Positions 32,972 through 43,868 of a stretch of 64,000 bases of DNA are shown here, one piece after another. How positions within the stretch are numbered: position 1 is the stretch's first letter; each line of letters begins with the position of its first letter. Below the pieces are notes generated by a model. It did no database searches and had not been told where the DNA came from. It saw only the letters and a program-made list of their open reading frames with translations. Location: contig QXEO01000143.1 in the NCBI GenBank assembly GCA_007115705.1, positions 924,072 through 988,071 on the forward strand, given 5' to 3'. The stretch comes from Dactylis glomerata (Eukaryota > Streptophyta > Magnoliopsida > Poales > Poaceae). Both the position numbers and the translations under genes were made by a program.

Positions 32972-34492
32972 TAATGTCTACGCACTTCTATTCTTGTAGA
33001 CACTTGTTGGGCCTCCAAGTGCAGAGGTTTGTAGAACAGCAGCAGGTTTCCCTTAAGTGGATCACCCAAGGTTTATCGAACTCAGGGAGGTTAGAGGTCA
33101 AAGCTATCCCTCTCAAGCAACCCTGCAATTGCGATACAGAAAGTCTCTTGTGTCCCCAACACACCCAATACACTTGTGAAATGTATAGGTGCACTAGTTC
33201 GGCGAAGAGATAGTGAAATACAAGTGGTATAGATGATTATAAGTAGCAAACGTGATGTGAAATAAATATCGCTGCAAGCAAACAAGTAACAAAATAGGAA
33301 GTAAACGGTGTGCAAAGCTTGGAAACAAGGCCTAGGGATCATACTTTCACTAGTGGACACACTCCCAACAATATAACATGATTGAACAAATAAACAACTT
33401 CTCTCCACTATGGTACTCTGAATTACTCTCCTATTGAATAACACTAATCATTGTGTAGTGGCTACAGAAGCACCCCTTAAAGTTCATCAAGTACTTGTCA
33501 AACACCACTCATAGAGACATCCAAATCAGATCACAATTCAAGATAGAAATCATTGCAACTTAGACCAAGTACTAACACGGTGCACACACTGTCAACATTA
33601 CACCATGAAAGAAGGAATAGATCACTCAAACTATCATAGCAATAATTATTCTCATAATCCACAAGAGATCACAATCATAGCCTAAACCAAGTACCACCAT
33701 GATGCACGCACTGTCACCGTTACACCAAGGCAGGAGGAATAGATTACTTTAACAATCACCACTAGAGTACACATAACATCTGAATAATAACATCTACTTG
33801 TTCAACATGATACAAAGCTCACGATCACATAAAGATCACATCATGGGAGAGAGAGGTGAACCACATAGCTACCGGTAGAGCCCTCAGCCCCAGGGATGAA
33901 CTACTCCCTCCTCATCATAGGAGACAGCAAGGTTGATGGAGACGGCGGAGACGGCGATGGAGACCGATGGAGATGGCTCCGGGGGCACTTCCCCATCCCA
34001 GCAGGGTGCCGGAACAGAGACTTCTGTCCCCTAAAATTCATCGGTGGCGGCGGCGGAACTGCGGAACTCTTTCTGGAAAATTGCCGACTCCCCTAGGGTT
34101 TTCCGTTCCGAGGCTTCTTATAGGCGAAGGGGCGTCGCGAGAGGGCAGCCAGGGGCTCCTCACACATGGGTGGCGCGGCCAGGGCCTGGGCCGCGCCACC
34201 CTAGTGTGAGGGCAGGCCCTGGCCCCTCTCCGGCTCTCTTTCGGATGTCTGGATGCTCCCGGGAAAAATAAGACTTCTGGAACTTGTTTCGTCCAATTCC
34301 GAGAATATTTCCTGTGTATCACTTCTGAAACACAAAAACAGCAGAAAACAGGGAACTGGCACTGTGGCACTTGTTAATAGGTTAGTTCCGGAAAATGCAT
34401 AAAAGTGCCACGAAGTGTAACGAAACACAAGGCAAATGGTGTAAAAACAAGCATGGAGCATCAAAAATTATAGATACGTTGGAGACGTATCA
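32972..34492 (-). repeat. Element C 3' LTR
   Basis: 1521 bp, outer end TAATGTCTACGCAC (TA where TG is expected), inner end GAGACGTATCA. GC palindrome at about 34157-34210. Confidence 0.93.
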
Positions 34493-37080
34493 GCATCCCC
34501 AAGCTTAACTCCTGCTCGTCCTCGAGTAGGTAAGTGATAACAAAAGAAATAATTTTTGAGGTGACATGCACCTACACAATCTTGATCATATATGTAAGCA
34601 TTGTGAGCTGGGATCATAAGAACTTAAAACATGGGCATGAAGATATAATCTTGACAATAAGAACTTAGCAACCATGTTATAACATGAAAATGAACACAAA
34701 CAAAAGATCATGAAAATGAAACAATGAAAGTCAAACGTGTGTTCAAATCATAAGGAAAAACATACAAATGGTTTTCAGCTTGTCCTTCAAAGAGAGCAAA
34801 ACATAAATGCATAGGACACCTTCAAGTTTAAGAGGGCGACTAGATACAAGTAATTTAAGAACAAGTGAAACCAACAATATGAGGCAATCAATGAAAACTT
34901 TGGGACAATGCACATTATACTCAGAATGACAACTATGCTCTCTTAATGGTGCATAAAGATAGAAGGTGGTGACTCAACATAAAAGTAAAAGAAAGGCCCT
35001 TCGCAGAGGGAAGCAGTGATTAAACATGTGCTAGAGCTTTTCATTTGTAAAACAGAGAGATAAAAATTGGTTTTGAGAGGTGGTTGTCTTTGTCAACGAC
35101 TGGCAATGGGGTTCTTACTATCTTCCATACAAAAATGAAGCAAGTTTTTGAGAGAGAGATTGGCACTTTTGTGCTCTTTTATAAAGCTTGGCACTCCTCC
35201 CCACCTTTTTTTCTTTCTCAAACCATGGCTAACCGATTCCATCGGGTGCCCACCAACATTCACATTCCATGGAGGAGTGCCTTTTTTTCTTTCTTTCTTT
35301 TCTTTTTTCTTTTCTTTTTGGAATAAGACAATATGGAAGATAGCAAATCCGACCACTACGTCCCCATGAGCTGAAAACAGTGTCACAAAATGAGAAGTAT
35401 TTTGAAGGTTTTTTTGAAAGGTAGCACATGAAAATTTACTTTGGAGTGGCTTACAAATACCATGCATAGGAATTTATAGTGGACACAATGGCAAACTTGG
35501 TTTTTGGAAGTTGGATGCACGAGTAGAGCTCATACTTAGTACAAAATGAGGGCTAGCAAAAGACTGGGAGCGACCAACTAAGAGAGCAATAATGGCCATA
35601 ATCATGCAAAGCGACAAAGCGACATTAAAAGAAGCATAAGATGGCATCAAAAGTCAAAAACTAAATGATCATGAAGGCTATTGGCGACTTTGTAAGAGTC
35701 TAACATGTGTGAGCATGCGCCAAGTCAACCCAAATAAAGCATAAAGGAGAAAACCAAAATAATGCTTCCATACAATAAAAACAACGCATGATTTTTTCAA
35801 AGGCTCATTAAGCAATCTCAGTTATTTGAGACAAGTCATGCTACAGCAAAACCACTAAGCATACTATCAAAAAGACATCAAGCATGACATGCAAAAGCCT
35901 AGGCCGCAGTCTACACAAGCTCCTTTTTGTACCACTTTTTTGCATAAAGCTTTTTCTTTTCCAACACCATTCAAACTTTTTTAAAGACACCTCTTTTGAT
36001 GAAAACCAATAAAGATCAGAGTAAAAAATACACCTTGATGAAAAGATATAACAAGATCTGAACAAAAATCAAGGTGAAAAATAAAGGCTAAACGCAGTAG
36101 CAGAAAAAGAGAACACTCATTGAACGATAAGAGTGAAAACTAGAGTGTTCTTGGCAAATGAAAAGCGAGTTCATCTCCTCCAAAAGAAATATGATGTGAT
36201 CTAACCGTTTATTGCAGAAAATAAAACAAAACTAATAATGAAAACTAAAACAACTGACGCTCCAAGAAAAACACATAGTGCATGAAGCAATAAAAATATA
36301 GTGTTTTGAAAGGTGACCTGATTTTTGCCGATGAAGAAGGGGTGCCTCGGGGGCATCCCCAAGCTTTGATGCTTGTACTTCTTGGATATTTCTTGGGGTG
36401 ATGCATGGGCATCCCCAAGCTTGAGATTTTGTCCATTCTTCAACTCATCTCATCATTCTCCAATCCCTACACTTGAAAACTTCCTTCATACAAAACTAAA
36501 CACAAATCTATTAGCAACATTAGTGCAGGCATAACATATAATCAACCTCTTTTTGCTTCAGGTTTCAACTCAAAACCACCACATATATAGCAAATACTAC
36601 TGTAGCAACCTTCCCAAAAGTTCCATGATCAAAAGAACTCAAAAGAAAGCGATAAAGTGGCAAACACAAATATTGGAAGAAATCTGTCAAAACTGAACAG
36701 CTGACAAAGGTCGAATTTTTGAGGGATTTTCTGTTGCTCAAATCAAAAAGTGTTCAACTAATAAAAGTTTGGATATAACCTGGGGCATATGCACAAGAAA
36801 TCGCAGGACCAAAAGATTTACACAGAATTTTCACGAATTTTTACGGTGCAGCACCGAAAACAGTTTCAGGACAGCAACATCCCCAAATCTTTACCTCACT
36901 CGAATTAGAGGCTTCTCTTGGCACAACAACGAAATAAAAAGGATAAGGAGAGGTCATTACAGTAGTAATAACTTCCAAGACTCAAATAAAAGAAAAAGTA
37001 CTGAAAATAAACAATGGGTTATCTCCCAAGAGTGCTTTTCTTTAAAGCCTTTGAGCTAGGCGCAGTAATTTGCAAAGATG
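34493..37080 (-). other. Element C 3' internal non-coding region
   Basis: Lies between the gag stop and the 3' LTR. It contains a pyrimidine-rich CTTTCTTTTC tract near 35283-35320 and a segment (about 35010-35330) that resembles 54140-54415 of element F, not the matching place in B. No recognisable protein domain. Confidence 0.65.
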
Positions 37081-37081
37081 C

Positions 37082-39613
37082 TTATGTGGGCGCCATATAA
37101 GAGCTTGAGGCAAAGGCGCCATATAGGAACTTAAAGCAATAGAGAGCATCAAAAAGAAAATGTGAAAGACATTTATATCTAAACCACTTCCTATGAAAAA
37201 TAGTCTTGTAAAGAGACAAGTCATGAAAGCGCAAAGCAAAAAGCATAGGAAGGCAAAACAAGTACGACTTCAAGAATTGCAACATAAAGAGGGGAAACTC
37301 AATATTGTTGAGATCCATCAAACCATGTTTGCCTCTCTCATAATAACTTTCAGTAGCATCATGAATAGAATTAACAATATAACTATCACGTAAAGCATCC
37401 CTATCATGAGCCACATGCATAAAAGAATTAATACTCCCCACATGAACAATCGTAGTAGGAGCAGATTCAACAGAATAATTATTCTCATCACCATAATCAT
37501 CAAAAATAGGAGACATATTGTAATCATAACTATTTTTCTCCCCAAAAGTAGGTGAATTGAAAACATTATAATCATCATCATAAACTAGAGGCTTAGTATC
37601 ATCACAAGAAAGAGAACTACTATGTCGCAAAGCATATTCATCAAACATATCATCATAAGAAGGAACATGGATAGCACTAATGGTACAGCAATTATTAACC
37701 TTAGAATTGGTATCAAAAAGATTTTCAATATCAAAAGTAGAGTGCTTTTCCCAATCATGATCACTAACATAGGTAACAGGCATAGGAACATCATCCCAAT
37801 CAGAATTATCATAATCTATAGCAGGATCATAACGCTTAGGGGAAGATACCATGTCCTCTCGCCTTTTACTCCTCTTCTTCTTCTTATTCTTCTTCTTCAT
37901 ACTCTTCTTACTTTCTCCTTTAGGAGGGAGAGACTTGAAGGGCATCTTCTCCACATATTCTCTAGGAGGGAAAGGCATCTTCTCCACATAATCTGGTTTA
38001 CTAACAGAAACAACAGAAGAAACTTTGGAGGATTCCTCCTTTCTATTAATAAGATAAAAACATCTATCAGTCCTGTCATAGGTTGGCAAAATATCAAGTT
38101 TTATCAGATTCTGAATGTAAGTATTTGCAAGGCAATCTTTAGCACAATAGAGACGACAACCACGAAGGGTGCTATTAATATCAACATCATTCATATCTAT
38201 CAAAGCAATCTTTCTAGATATCTCTTCACACGCCAAGAACAAAGTGAGCTCATCATGCTGATTGGGAGTAATCTTGTCATCACAATACAAACTTAAGGTA
38301 CTAGAAGAGTAACTATTAGGGCTTGAGCATTGGAAATTAAAATGACCTATGTCATCGCAATGTTTACAAAGAAAAGGATAAAGCTCACAAACCTTTTTAC
38401 CGATCTCACCTATATCCTTGTACCACATTCGGGTTTCTTCATTTGCATGATGGACACAATAATCTTCCTTGCTGTAACTCTGTTCACAAGGTCTATGTAC
38501 TCCACAAAAATTAACATGCTTATAAGAAATAGGACTTTTAGAAGTTTGAGCATGTTTATTGGAATCATCAACACCAATATCATTTTCTATGCGAGTGTCC
38601 TTAAAAGGTTCATGATACACATCCCCATTTCCTTTAGGAACATTCATATGGGAAGCAAAGGCTTTAAAGCAATCAACCATAATTTGAGGATCAAGACCAT
38701 ATTTAGCACTAAGCTCTTGAAAATTAGCAGTTTCAGCGAAAGACTTAATGCAATCAAACTCGTAATTCATACCTGATCCTTTACCTTTATCGCTATCCGA
38801 ACCTTCAATATTGTTTTGAATTGTCTCAAGCAGACCCCACTTGGTGTCGACATCCTTGCTTGTGAAAGACCCATCAAAGCATGCATCTAGATAGTCCTTA
38901 TAATATCCTGAAAGCCTTGCATAAAAATTATTAATAATAATATTACGGGGAAGATCATGAATAGGACATTTATGCATTAGTAACTTCAATCTTCCCCACG
39001 CTTGGGCAATGCTTTCTCCCTCATGAGGCCAAAAATTATATATCTGATTACGATCTTTATGAATCTCACTTGGAGGATAGAATTTAGAATAAAAGAGAGG
39101 TACAATTTCCTCCCAGCCAACAGATGGACCATCTTTAAGCAGCCGATACCATTCCTCGGCTCTACCTTTCAGTGATAAATAAAATAGCTTCTTCTTAACT
39201 TGGTTCATCGAAATACCTGCACACTGGAACAACTCGCATAATTCATGTATAAAGAGCAGATGATCACCAGGATGGACAGTTCCATCTCCTAAATAGCAGT
39301 TATCCCTAATACGTTCAACAATCCTCGTAGGTATTTTAAAAGGATGGGGAGCACAAGCATCATTAGAAACATCACATATGGGAGATAAAATATCATCAGA
39401 GCAAACTTTCTCCACTAAAGCTGGGGGACTAAAAATATCATACTCAACAAAACCAGCTTCCCCAAGCTTAGACTTTTCTATAGCATTAGCAATAACAGTA
39501 TTCAAAGCATTCGTACTAATAACATTGCTATGCGAAATAAGCTCCAAAGGATTTTCAATTTTCTCTTCAAATCTAAAATCAGGAAAAAGACTAAAGAACT
39601 CTTTGTTTTCCAT
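37082..39613 (-). CDS. Element C gag polyprotein, 843 codons, intact
   Basis: Predicted structural protein of the retrotransposon particle. It starts MENKEFFSLFPDFRFEEK at 39613, 140 bp inside the 5' LTR, the first ATG in frame. The gag core (about residues 95-240) contains KGRAEEWYRLLKDG, LFYSKFYPPSEIHKDRN and NNFYARLSGYYKDYLDAC. A complete zinc knuckle CKHCDDIGHFNFQC (C-x2-C-x4-H-x4-C) lies near residue 420. A short repeat of the EKMPF motif and a lysine-rich block (KKSMKKKNKKKKRSKRR) follow near 560-590, then an acidic, aspartate- and serine-rich tail. There is no protease or polymerase motif. The core is strikingly close to the gag of element F, consistent with use of F-type enzymes in trans. 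Confidence 0.88.
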   Translation of the reverse strand: MENKEFFSLFPDFRFEEKIENPLELISHSNVISTNALNTVIANAIEKSKLGEAGFVEYDIFSPPALVEKVCSDDILSPICDVSNDACAPHPFKIPTRIVERIRDNCYLGDGTVHPGDHLLFIHELCELFQCAGISMNQVKKKLFYLSLKGRAEEWYRLLKDGPSVGWEEIVPLFYSKFYPPSEIHKDRNQIYNFWPHEGESIAQAWGRLKLLMHKCPIHDLPRNIIINNFYARLSGYYKDYLDACFDGSFTSKDVDTKWGLLETIQNNIEGSDSDKGKGSGMNYEFDCIKSFAETANFQELSAKYGLDPQIMVDCFKAFASHMNVPKGNGDVYHEPFKDTRIENDIGVDDSNKHAQTSKSPISYKHVNFCGVHRPCEQSYSKEDYCVHHANEETRMWYKDIGEIGKKVCELYPFLCKHCDDIGHFNFQCSSPNSYSSSTLSLYCDDKITPNQHDELTLFLACEEISRKIALIDMNDVDINSTLRGCRLYCAKDCLANTYIQNLIKLDILPTYDRTDRCFYLINRKEESSKVSSVVSVSKPDYVEKMPFPPREYVEKMPFKSLPPKGESKKSMKKKNKKKKRSKRREDMVSSPKRYDPAIDYDNSDWDDVPMPVTYVSDHDWEKHSTFDIENLFDTNSKVNNCCTISAIHVPSYDDMFDEYALRHSSSLSCDDTKPLVYDDDYNVFNSPTFGEKNSYDYNMSPIFDDYGDENNYSVESAPTTIVHVGSINSFMHVAHDRDALRDSYIVNSIHDATESYYERGKHGLMDLNNIEFPLFMLQFLKSYLFCLPMLFALRFHDLSLYKTIFHRKWFRYKCLSHFLFDALYCFKFLYGAFASSSYMAPT

Positions 39614-39725
39614 TAAGCCTAACTAGTGAAAATAAAAACAAGAAACAAAAAGATGTAATTGCAGAATCTAAAGGAAATAACTCCGAGCACTCACACAGGA
39701 GGATGCGAGTACCTTTTACCTTACC

Positions 39726-39743
39726 TCCCCGGCAACGGCGCTA
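39726..39743 (-). promoter_or_regulatory. Element C primer binding site
   Basis: The minus strand reads TAGCGCCGTTGCCGGGGA, one mismatch from the tRNA-Asp 3' end, 10 nt from the LTR boundary. Confidence 0.8.
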
Positions 39744-39753
39744 GAAAAGAGCT

Positions 39754-41273
39754 TGATGTCTACGCACTTCTATTCTTGTAGACACTTGTTGGGCCTCCAA
39801 GTGCAGAGGTTTGTAGAACAGCAGCAGGTTTCCCTTAAGTGGATCACCCAAGGTTTATCGAACTCAGGGAGGTTAGAAGTCAAAGCTATCCCTCTCAAGC
39901 AACCCTGCAATTGCGATACAGAAAGTCTCTTGTGTCCCCAACACACCCAATACACTTGTGAAATGTATAGGTGCACTAGTTCGGCGAAGAGATAGTGAAA
40001 TACAAGTGGTATAGATGATTATAAGTAGCAAACGTGATGTGAAATAAATATCGCTGCAAGCTAACAAGTAACAAAACAGGAAGTAAACGGTGTGCAAAGC
40101 TTGGAAACAAGGCCTAGGGATCATACTTTCACTAGTGGACACACTCCCAACAATATAACATGATTGAACAAATAAACAACTTCTCTCCACTATGGTACTC
40201 TGAATTACTCTCCTATTGAATAACACTAATCATTGTGTAGTGGCTACAGAAGCACCCCTTAAAGTTCATCAAGTACTTGACAAACACCACTCATAGAGAC
40301 ATCCAAATCAGATCACAATTCAAGATAGAAATCATTGCAACTTAGACCAAGTACTAACACGGTGCACACACTGTCAACATTACACCATGAAAGGAGGAAT
40401 AGATCACTCAAACTATCATAGCAATAATTATTCTCATAATCCACAAGAGATCACAATCATAGCCTAAACCAAGTACCACCATGATGCACGCACTGTCACC
40501 GTTACACCAAGGCAGGAGGAATAGATTACTTTAACAATCACCACTAGAGTACACATAACATCTGAATAATAACATCTACTTGTTCAACATGATACAAAGC
40601 TCACGATCACATAAAGATCACATCATGGGAGAGAGAGGTGAACCACATAGCTACCGGTAGAGCACTCAGCTCACGATCACATAAAGATCACATCATGGGA
40701 GAGACAGCAAGGTTGATGGAGACGGCGGAGACGGCGATGGAGACCGATGGAGATGGCTCCTGGGGCACTTCCCCGTCCCGGCAGGGTGCCGGAACAGAGA
40801 CTTCTGTCCCCCGAAATTCGTCGGTGGCGGTGGCGGAACTGCGGAACTCTTTCTGGAAAATTGCCGACTCTCCTAGGGTTTTCCGTCCCCAAGGCTTCTT
40901 ATAGGCGAAGGGGCGTCGCGAGAGGGCAGCCAGGGGCTCCTCACACATGGGTGGCGCGGCCAGGGCCTGGGCCACGCCACCCTAGTGTGAGGGCAGGCCC
41001 TGGCCCCTCTCCGGCTCTCTTTCGGATGTCTGGATGCTCTCGGGAAAAATAAAACTTCTGGAACTTGTTTCGTCCAATTCCGAGAATATTTCCTGTGTAT
41101 CACTTCTGAAACACAAAAACAGCAGAAAACAGGGAACTGACACTGTGGCACTTGTTAATAGGTTAGTTCCGGAAAATGCATAAAAGTGCCACGAAGTGTA
41201 ACGAAACACAAGGCAAATGGTGTAAAAACAAGCATGGAGCATCAAAAATTATAGATACGTTGGAGACGTATCA
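39754..41273 (-). repeat. Element C 5' LTR, with a small rearranged patch
   Basis: 1520 bp from TGATGTCTACGCAC to GAGACGTATCA. At about 40668-40705 about 40 bp present in the other LTR is replaced by a second copy of a nearby segment (GCTCACGATCACATAAAGAT onward, original at about 40599). GC palindrome at about 40938-40990. Confidence 0.92.
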
Positions 41274-41278
41274 TCAAC

Positions 41279-41931
41279 CACATAGCTACCGGCAGAGCCC
41301 TCAGCCCCAGGGGAGGACTACTCCCTCCTCATCATAGGAGACGGCAAGGTTGATGGAGATGGCGGTGAGGTCGATGGAGACGGCGGAGACGGCGATGGAG
41401 ACCGATGGAGATGGCTCTAGGGGCACTTCCCCATCCCGGTAGGGTGCCGGAATAGAGACTTCTGTCCCCCGAAATTTGTCGACGGCGGCGGCGGAACTGC
41501 GGAACTCTTTCTGGAAATTTGCCGACTCCCCTAGGGTTTTCCGTCCCGAGGCTTTATATAGGCGAAGGGGCGTCGTCAGGGGGCTGCCAGGGCCTCCTCA
41601 CACATAGGGGGCGTGGCCAGGGCCTGGGCCGCGCCGCCCTGGTGTGTGGGGCCCTCGTGGCCTCACTCCGCCTCCTCTTCGGTTCTCTGGAAGCTTCCGG
41701 GGAAAATAAGACTTCTAGAACTTGTTTCGTCCAATTTCGAGAATATTTCCTGTGTAGCTTTTCTGAAACACAAAAACAGTAGAAAACAGGGAACTGGCAC
41801 TGTGGCGACTTGTTAATAGGTTAGTTCCAGAAAATGCATAGAAGTGCCATGAAGTGTAACGAAACATTAGGCAAATGGTGTAAAAACAAGCATGGAGCAT
41901 CAAAAATTATAGATACATTGGAGACGTATCA
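41279..41931 (-). repeat. Element B 5' LTR, outer part
   Basis: Resumes after the second TCAAC (41274-41278) with CACATAGCTACCGGCAGAGC and ends GAGACGTATCA at 41931. Joined with 32199-32971 it gives exactly 1426 bp, the length of the other B LTR. Carries the GC palindrome at about 41594-41650. Confidence 0.92.
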
Positions 41932-41936
41932 AGAAC

Positions 41937-43195
41937 TTAGCTGCTGATGCTTTGTCACGTATGGGACATCTGATGTCGATCCAAGCTTGCACTCAAGTTC
42001 AACCAGCCTGGCTTCAAGAGGTGGTAAATTCCTATGTCACCGACCCAGAAGCACAACGTCGCCTTACGGAACTGGCGTTGTCTAGCCCGGATGATAATGG
42101 CTATTCAGTGCAACACGGTCTGATCAGGTTGAGAGGGCGAGTGTGGCTGGGAGCTAACTCTGCCTTGCAGACCAAACTGATCTCAGCTTTTCATGCCAGC
42201 GCTATAGGTGGCCATTCAGGCGTTGAGGCCACATACCAAAGATTGAAACATCTATTCGCCTGGGCAGGCATGAAAGCAGCAGTGCAAGATTTCGTCCGTC
42301 AGTGCGTATCTGCCAGCACGCGAAGCACATCAATCAGCGCCCACAGGGTCTGCTCCAACCGTTGCCAGCGCCAGCCGGGGCTTGGCAGGACATCACTCTT
42401 GATTTTGTTGAAGGCTTACCAGTTTCTGAGGGAGCCAATGCCATCCTTGTCGTCGTCGACCGCTTCACCAAGTACGCCCACTTCATACCAATGAAACATC
42501 CTTTCTCTGCTCCTCAAGTGGCTCGGGTGTTCATTGATTCTATGGTGAAACTTCATGGGATGCCTCGCTCGATCATCTCAGATCGTGGTGCCATCTTTAC
42601 GAGTAATTTTTGGCGCAAGCTGTTTCAGAAATTGGGAACAAAACTCAAATTCACCACGGCATATCACCCACAGACGGACGGCCAGACAGAATGAGTGAAC
42701 CAAAGCTTGGAAATGTATTTGCGCTGCAGTATTCAGGAAAATTTGAAAAACTAGAAGCAGTGGATCTCCCTCGCAGAATTCTGGTACAACTCTGTTGTGC
42801 ATTCCGCGATCGGCATGTCGCCATTCAAAGCACTCTATGGGCATGAGCCCAATCTGGGAGCTATGCCTGCTACGGAGGATGACACGGACCTCCCAACCAT
42901 GCTGATTAATCGAGCAGCCCAGCTCGAGGTACTGAAGAAGAACCTGTCTGCTGCTCGCAACCGCATGAAGCTCAAGGCCGACAGGAATCGAACTGAGAAG
43001 GAATTTGCAGTGGGCGACAAGGTGCTCCTGAAATTGCAGCCATACTTGCAGCAGTCAGTCGTCACCAGGCCATATCCGAAGCTGGCTTACAATTATTTTG
43101 GACCGTACGAGATCCTCGAGCGTATTGGCAAAGTGGCATATAAGCTCCAACTTCCTCAGGGTACGTTGATTCACCCTGTTTTCCATGTGTCATAG
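41937..43195 (+). pseudogene. Element A RNase H end and integrase, frameshifted
   Basis: After the AGAAC duplication the frame reads LAADALSRMG, continuing the RNase H end seen before 12475. The integrase zinc-binding histidines lie in HASAIGGHSG (about 42190). A 1-nt loss near 42306 shifts the frame inside the CC half of the HHCC finger. The core then continues from 42302 with LDFVEG (D), ISDRGAIF (D) and HPQTDGQTE (E), so the DDE residues survive on paper. A TGA at 42692-42694 directly follows the catalytic glutamate, and a TAG lies at 43193-43195 after IHPVFHVS. Confidence 0.88.
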
Positions 43196-43480
43196 CTCAA
43201 GGAGAACCGACCGGATTACACACCCGTCTCTGCTGTTCTACCCGTTCTGCCCGAGCTGGACACCATGGACACTACGCCAGAAAAGATACTAAACAGGCGC
43301 ATGGTCAAGAAGGGGAATGCAGCAATTGTGCAAGTACTCATAAAATGGACCAACCTACCTGAAGATGCGGCTACCTGGGAAGATTGGGCAGTCCTCACCA
43401 CCAAGTTTCCAGAAGTTCTTGCTTGGGGGCAAGCAAGCTTTTCTCAGGGGGGCATTGTCACGCAGCCTGTAACACCTTAG
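43196..43480 (+). pseudogene. Element A C-terminal chromodomain
   Basis: In the same frame as the integrase after the 43193 stop. The segment with PEKILNRRMVKK, VQVLIKWTNLPEDAATWED and TKFPE (about 43275-43420) is a typical chromovirus chromodomain, with the aromatic and acidic KW..LP...ATWE signature. In this group the chromodomain is thought to steer integration towards modified histones. The open frame runs past the start of the 3' LTR (43456) to a stop at 43478-43480, so the end of the coding region overlaps the LTR by about 25 bp. Confidence 0.82.
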
Positions 43481-43732
43481 TCGTACGAGAACGCCACCAG
43501 GGACTGGATGGCTGGGTGGCGTGGTAAAAGGGTGTTTTGACAATTGTGTGTGGGGCCTGCGTGCCAGCTAGCAGTGTGGGGGCATATATGCCAGAGTCTT
43601 GTAACTGAATCGTTATGACTGAATTGAGAAATAGAAACGTGAACTCCCTCCTGTCTCCTTTCTCTCTCGTTTCTATACTCGTGAGGTCATCCGATCCTCG
43701 ATCCGGCGATCATACCAGATCGGGGTGTTACA
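43441..43732 (+). repeat. Element A polypurine tract and 3' LTR
   Basis: CAGGGGGGCAT (about 43445-43455) is the plus-strand primer tract. The LTR follows at 43456-43732, 277 bp, TGTCACGC to GTGTTACA. Confidence 0.92.
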
Positions 43733-43737
43733 GCAAG

Positions 43738-43868
43738 CAAGAATGATTCAGATCGAGTCGCTATCAAACTCTCGCCACGTGATTCAAGAGCATCTGGCTT
43801 CGCTCGAGCAACTACATGCCGGACTCGGCGATCGCGTCGTGTTGCTTCTTGGAGGTTGGTCGCGAGTC
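43738..43868 (+). other. Host open frame between elements A and G, exon-like
   Basis: Directly after the element A duplication the sequence is open on the + strand: MIQIESLSNSRHVIQEHLAS, then LEQLHAGLGDRVVLLLGGW. If G (43874-46383) is removed the frame continues to a TAG at about 46413-46415, ending RHRPKQSSY. The bases before element A (TGTGTATGCAGG) look like a splice acceptor. I do not recognise the protein. It may be a last exon of a host gene destroyed by two insertions, or chance. Confidence 0.3.

Larger units (their letters stand above)
32972..41273 (-). mobile_element. Element C: gag-only Athila-like LTR retrotransposon
   Basis: 8302 bp, inserted in the 5' LTR of element B with a perfect 5-bp duplication TCAAC (32967-32971 and 41274-41278). 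LTRs are 32972-34492 (1521 bp) and 39754-41273 (1520 bp). Primer site 39726-39743 on the minus strand. It encodes one long uninterrupted gag and no protease, RT or integrase. It is a close relative of B in LTR and gag. LTR divergence by eye is about 1.4% outside one rearranged patch, the lowest among the LTR elements here. Confidence 0.95.
12476..41931 (-). mobile_element. Element B: gag-only Athila-like LTR retrotransposon, split by D and C
   Basis: Inserted in the RNase H of element A with a perfect 5-bp duplication AGAAC (12471-12475 and 41932-41936). The left LTR is 12476-13901 (1426 bp). The right LTR is split as 32199-32971 plus 41279-41931, which also totals 1426 bp. Orientation is minus: the primer site is at 32171-32188, the LTR in that sense begins TGATACGTCTCCAA, and gag is on the minus strand. 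Without the CACTA element D (17707-30414) and element C (32972-41273) it is about 8.4 kb. No protease, RT or integrase was found, so it must be mobilised in trans. Confidence 0.92.
8747..43732 (+). mobile_element. Element A: chromodomain Ty3/Gypsy retrotransposon, split by element B
   Basis: Two LTRs of 277 bp each start TGTCACGC and end GGTGTTACA. Flanks are GCAGG (8742-8746) and GCAAG (43733-43737), a 5-bp target duplication with one mismatch. Removing the nested insertion 12476-41931 and one duplicated AGAAC leaves about 5.5 kb with gag, protease, RT, RNase H, integrase and a C-terminal chromodomain in the usual Gypsy order. Short LTRs and overall size fit the Reina-like chromovirus group, but the clade needs a phylogeny. 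The element is dead: six in-frame stops, one frameshift and the insertion. Confidence 0.93.

Noticed and set aside
37622..38776. + strand frames of 224 and 148 codons over element C
   Set aside because: They are antisense shadows of the intact minus-strand gag; hydrophobic, isoleucine-rich translation typical of reverse reading.
41952..42494. Serine- and arginine-rich C-terminus of the 180-codon integrase frame
   Set aside because: After about 42306 the frame is wrong because of a 1-nt loss; the true integrase continues in the frame beginning at 42302.
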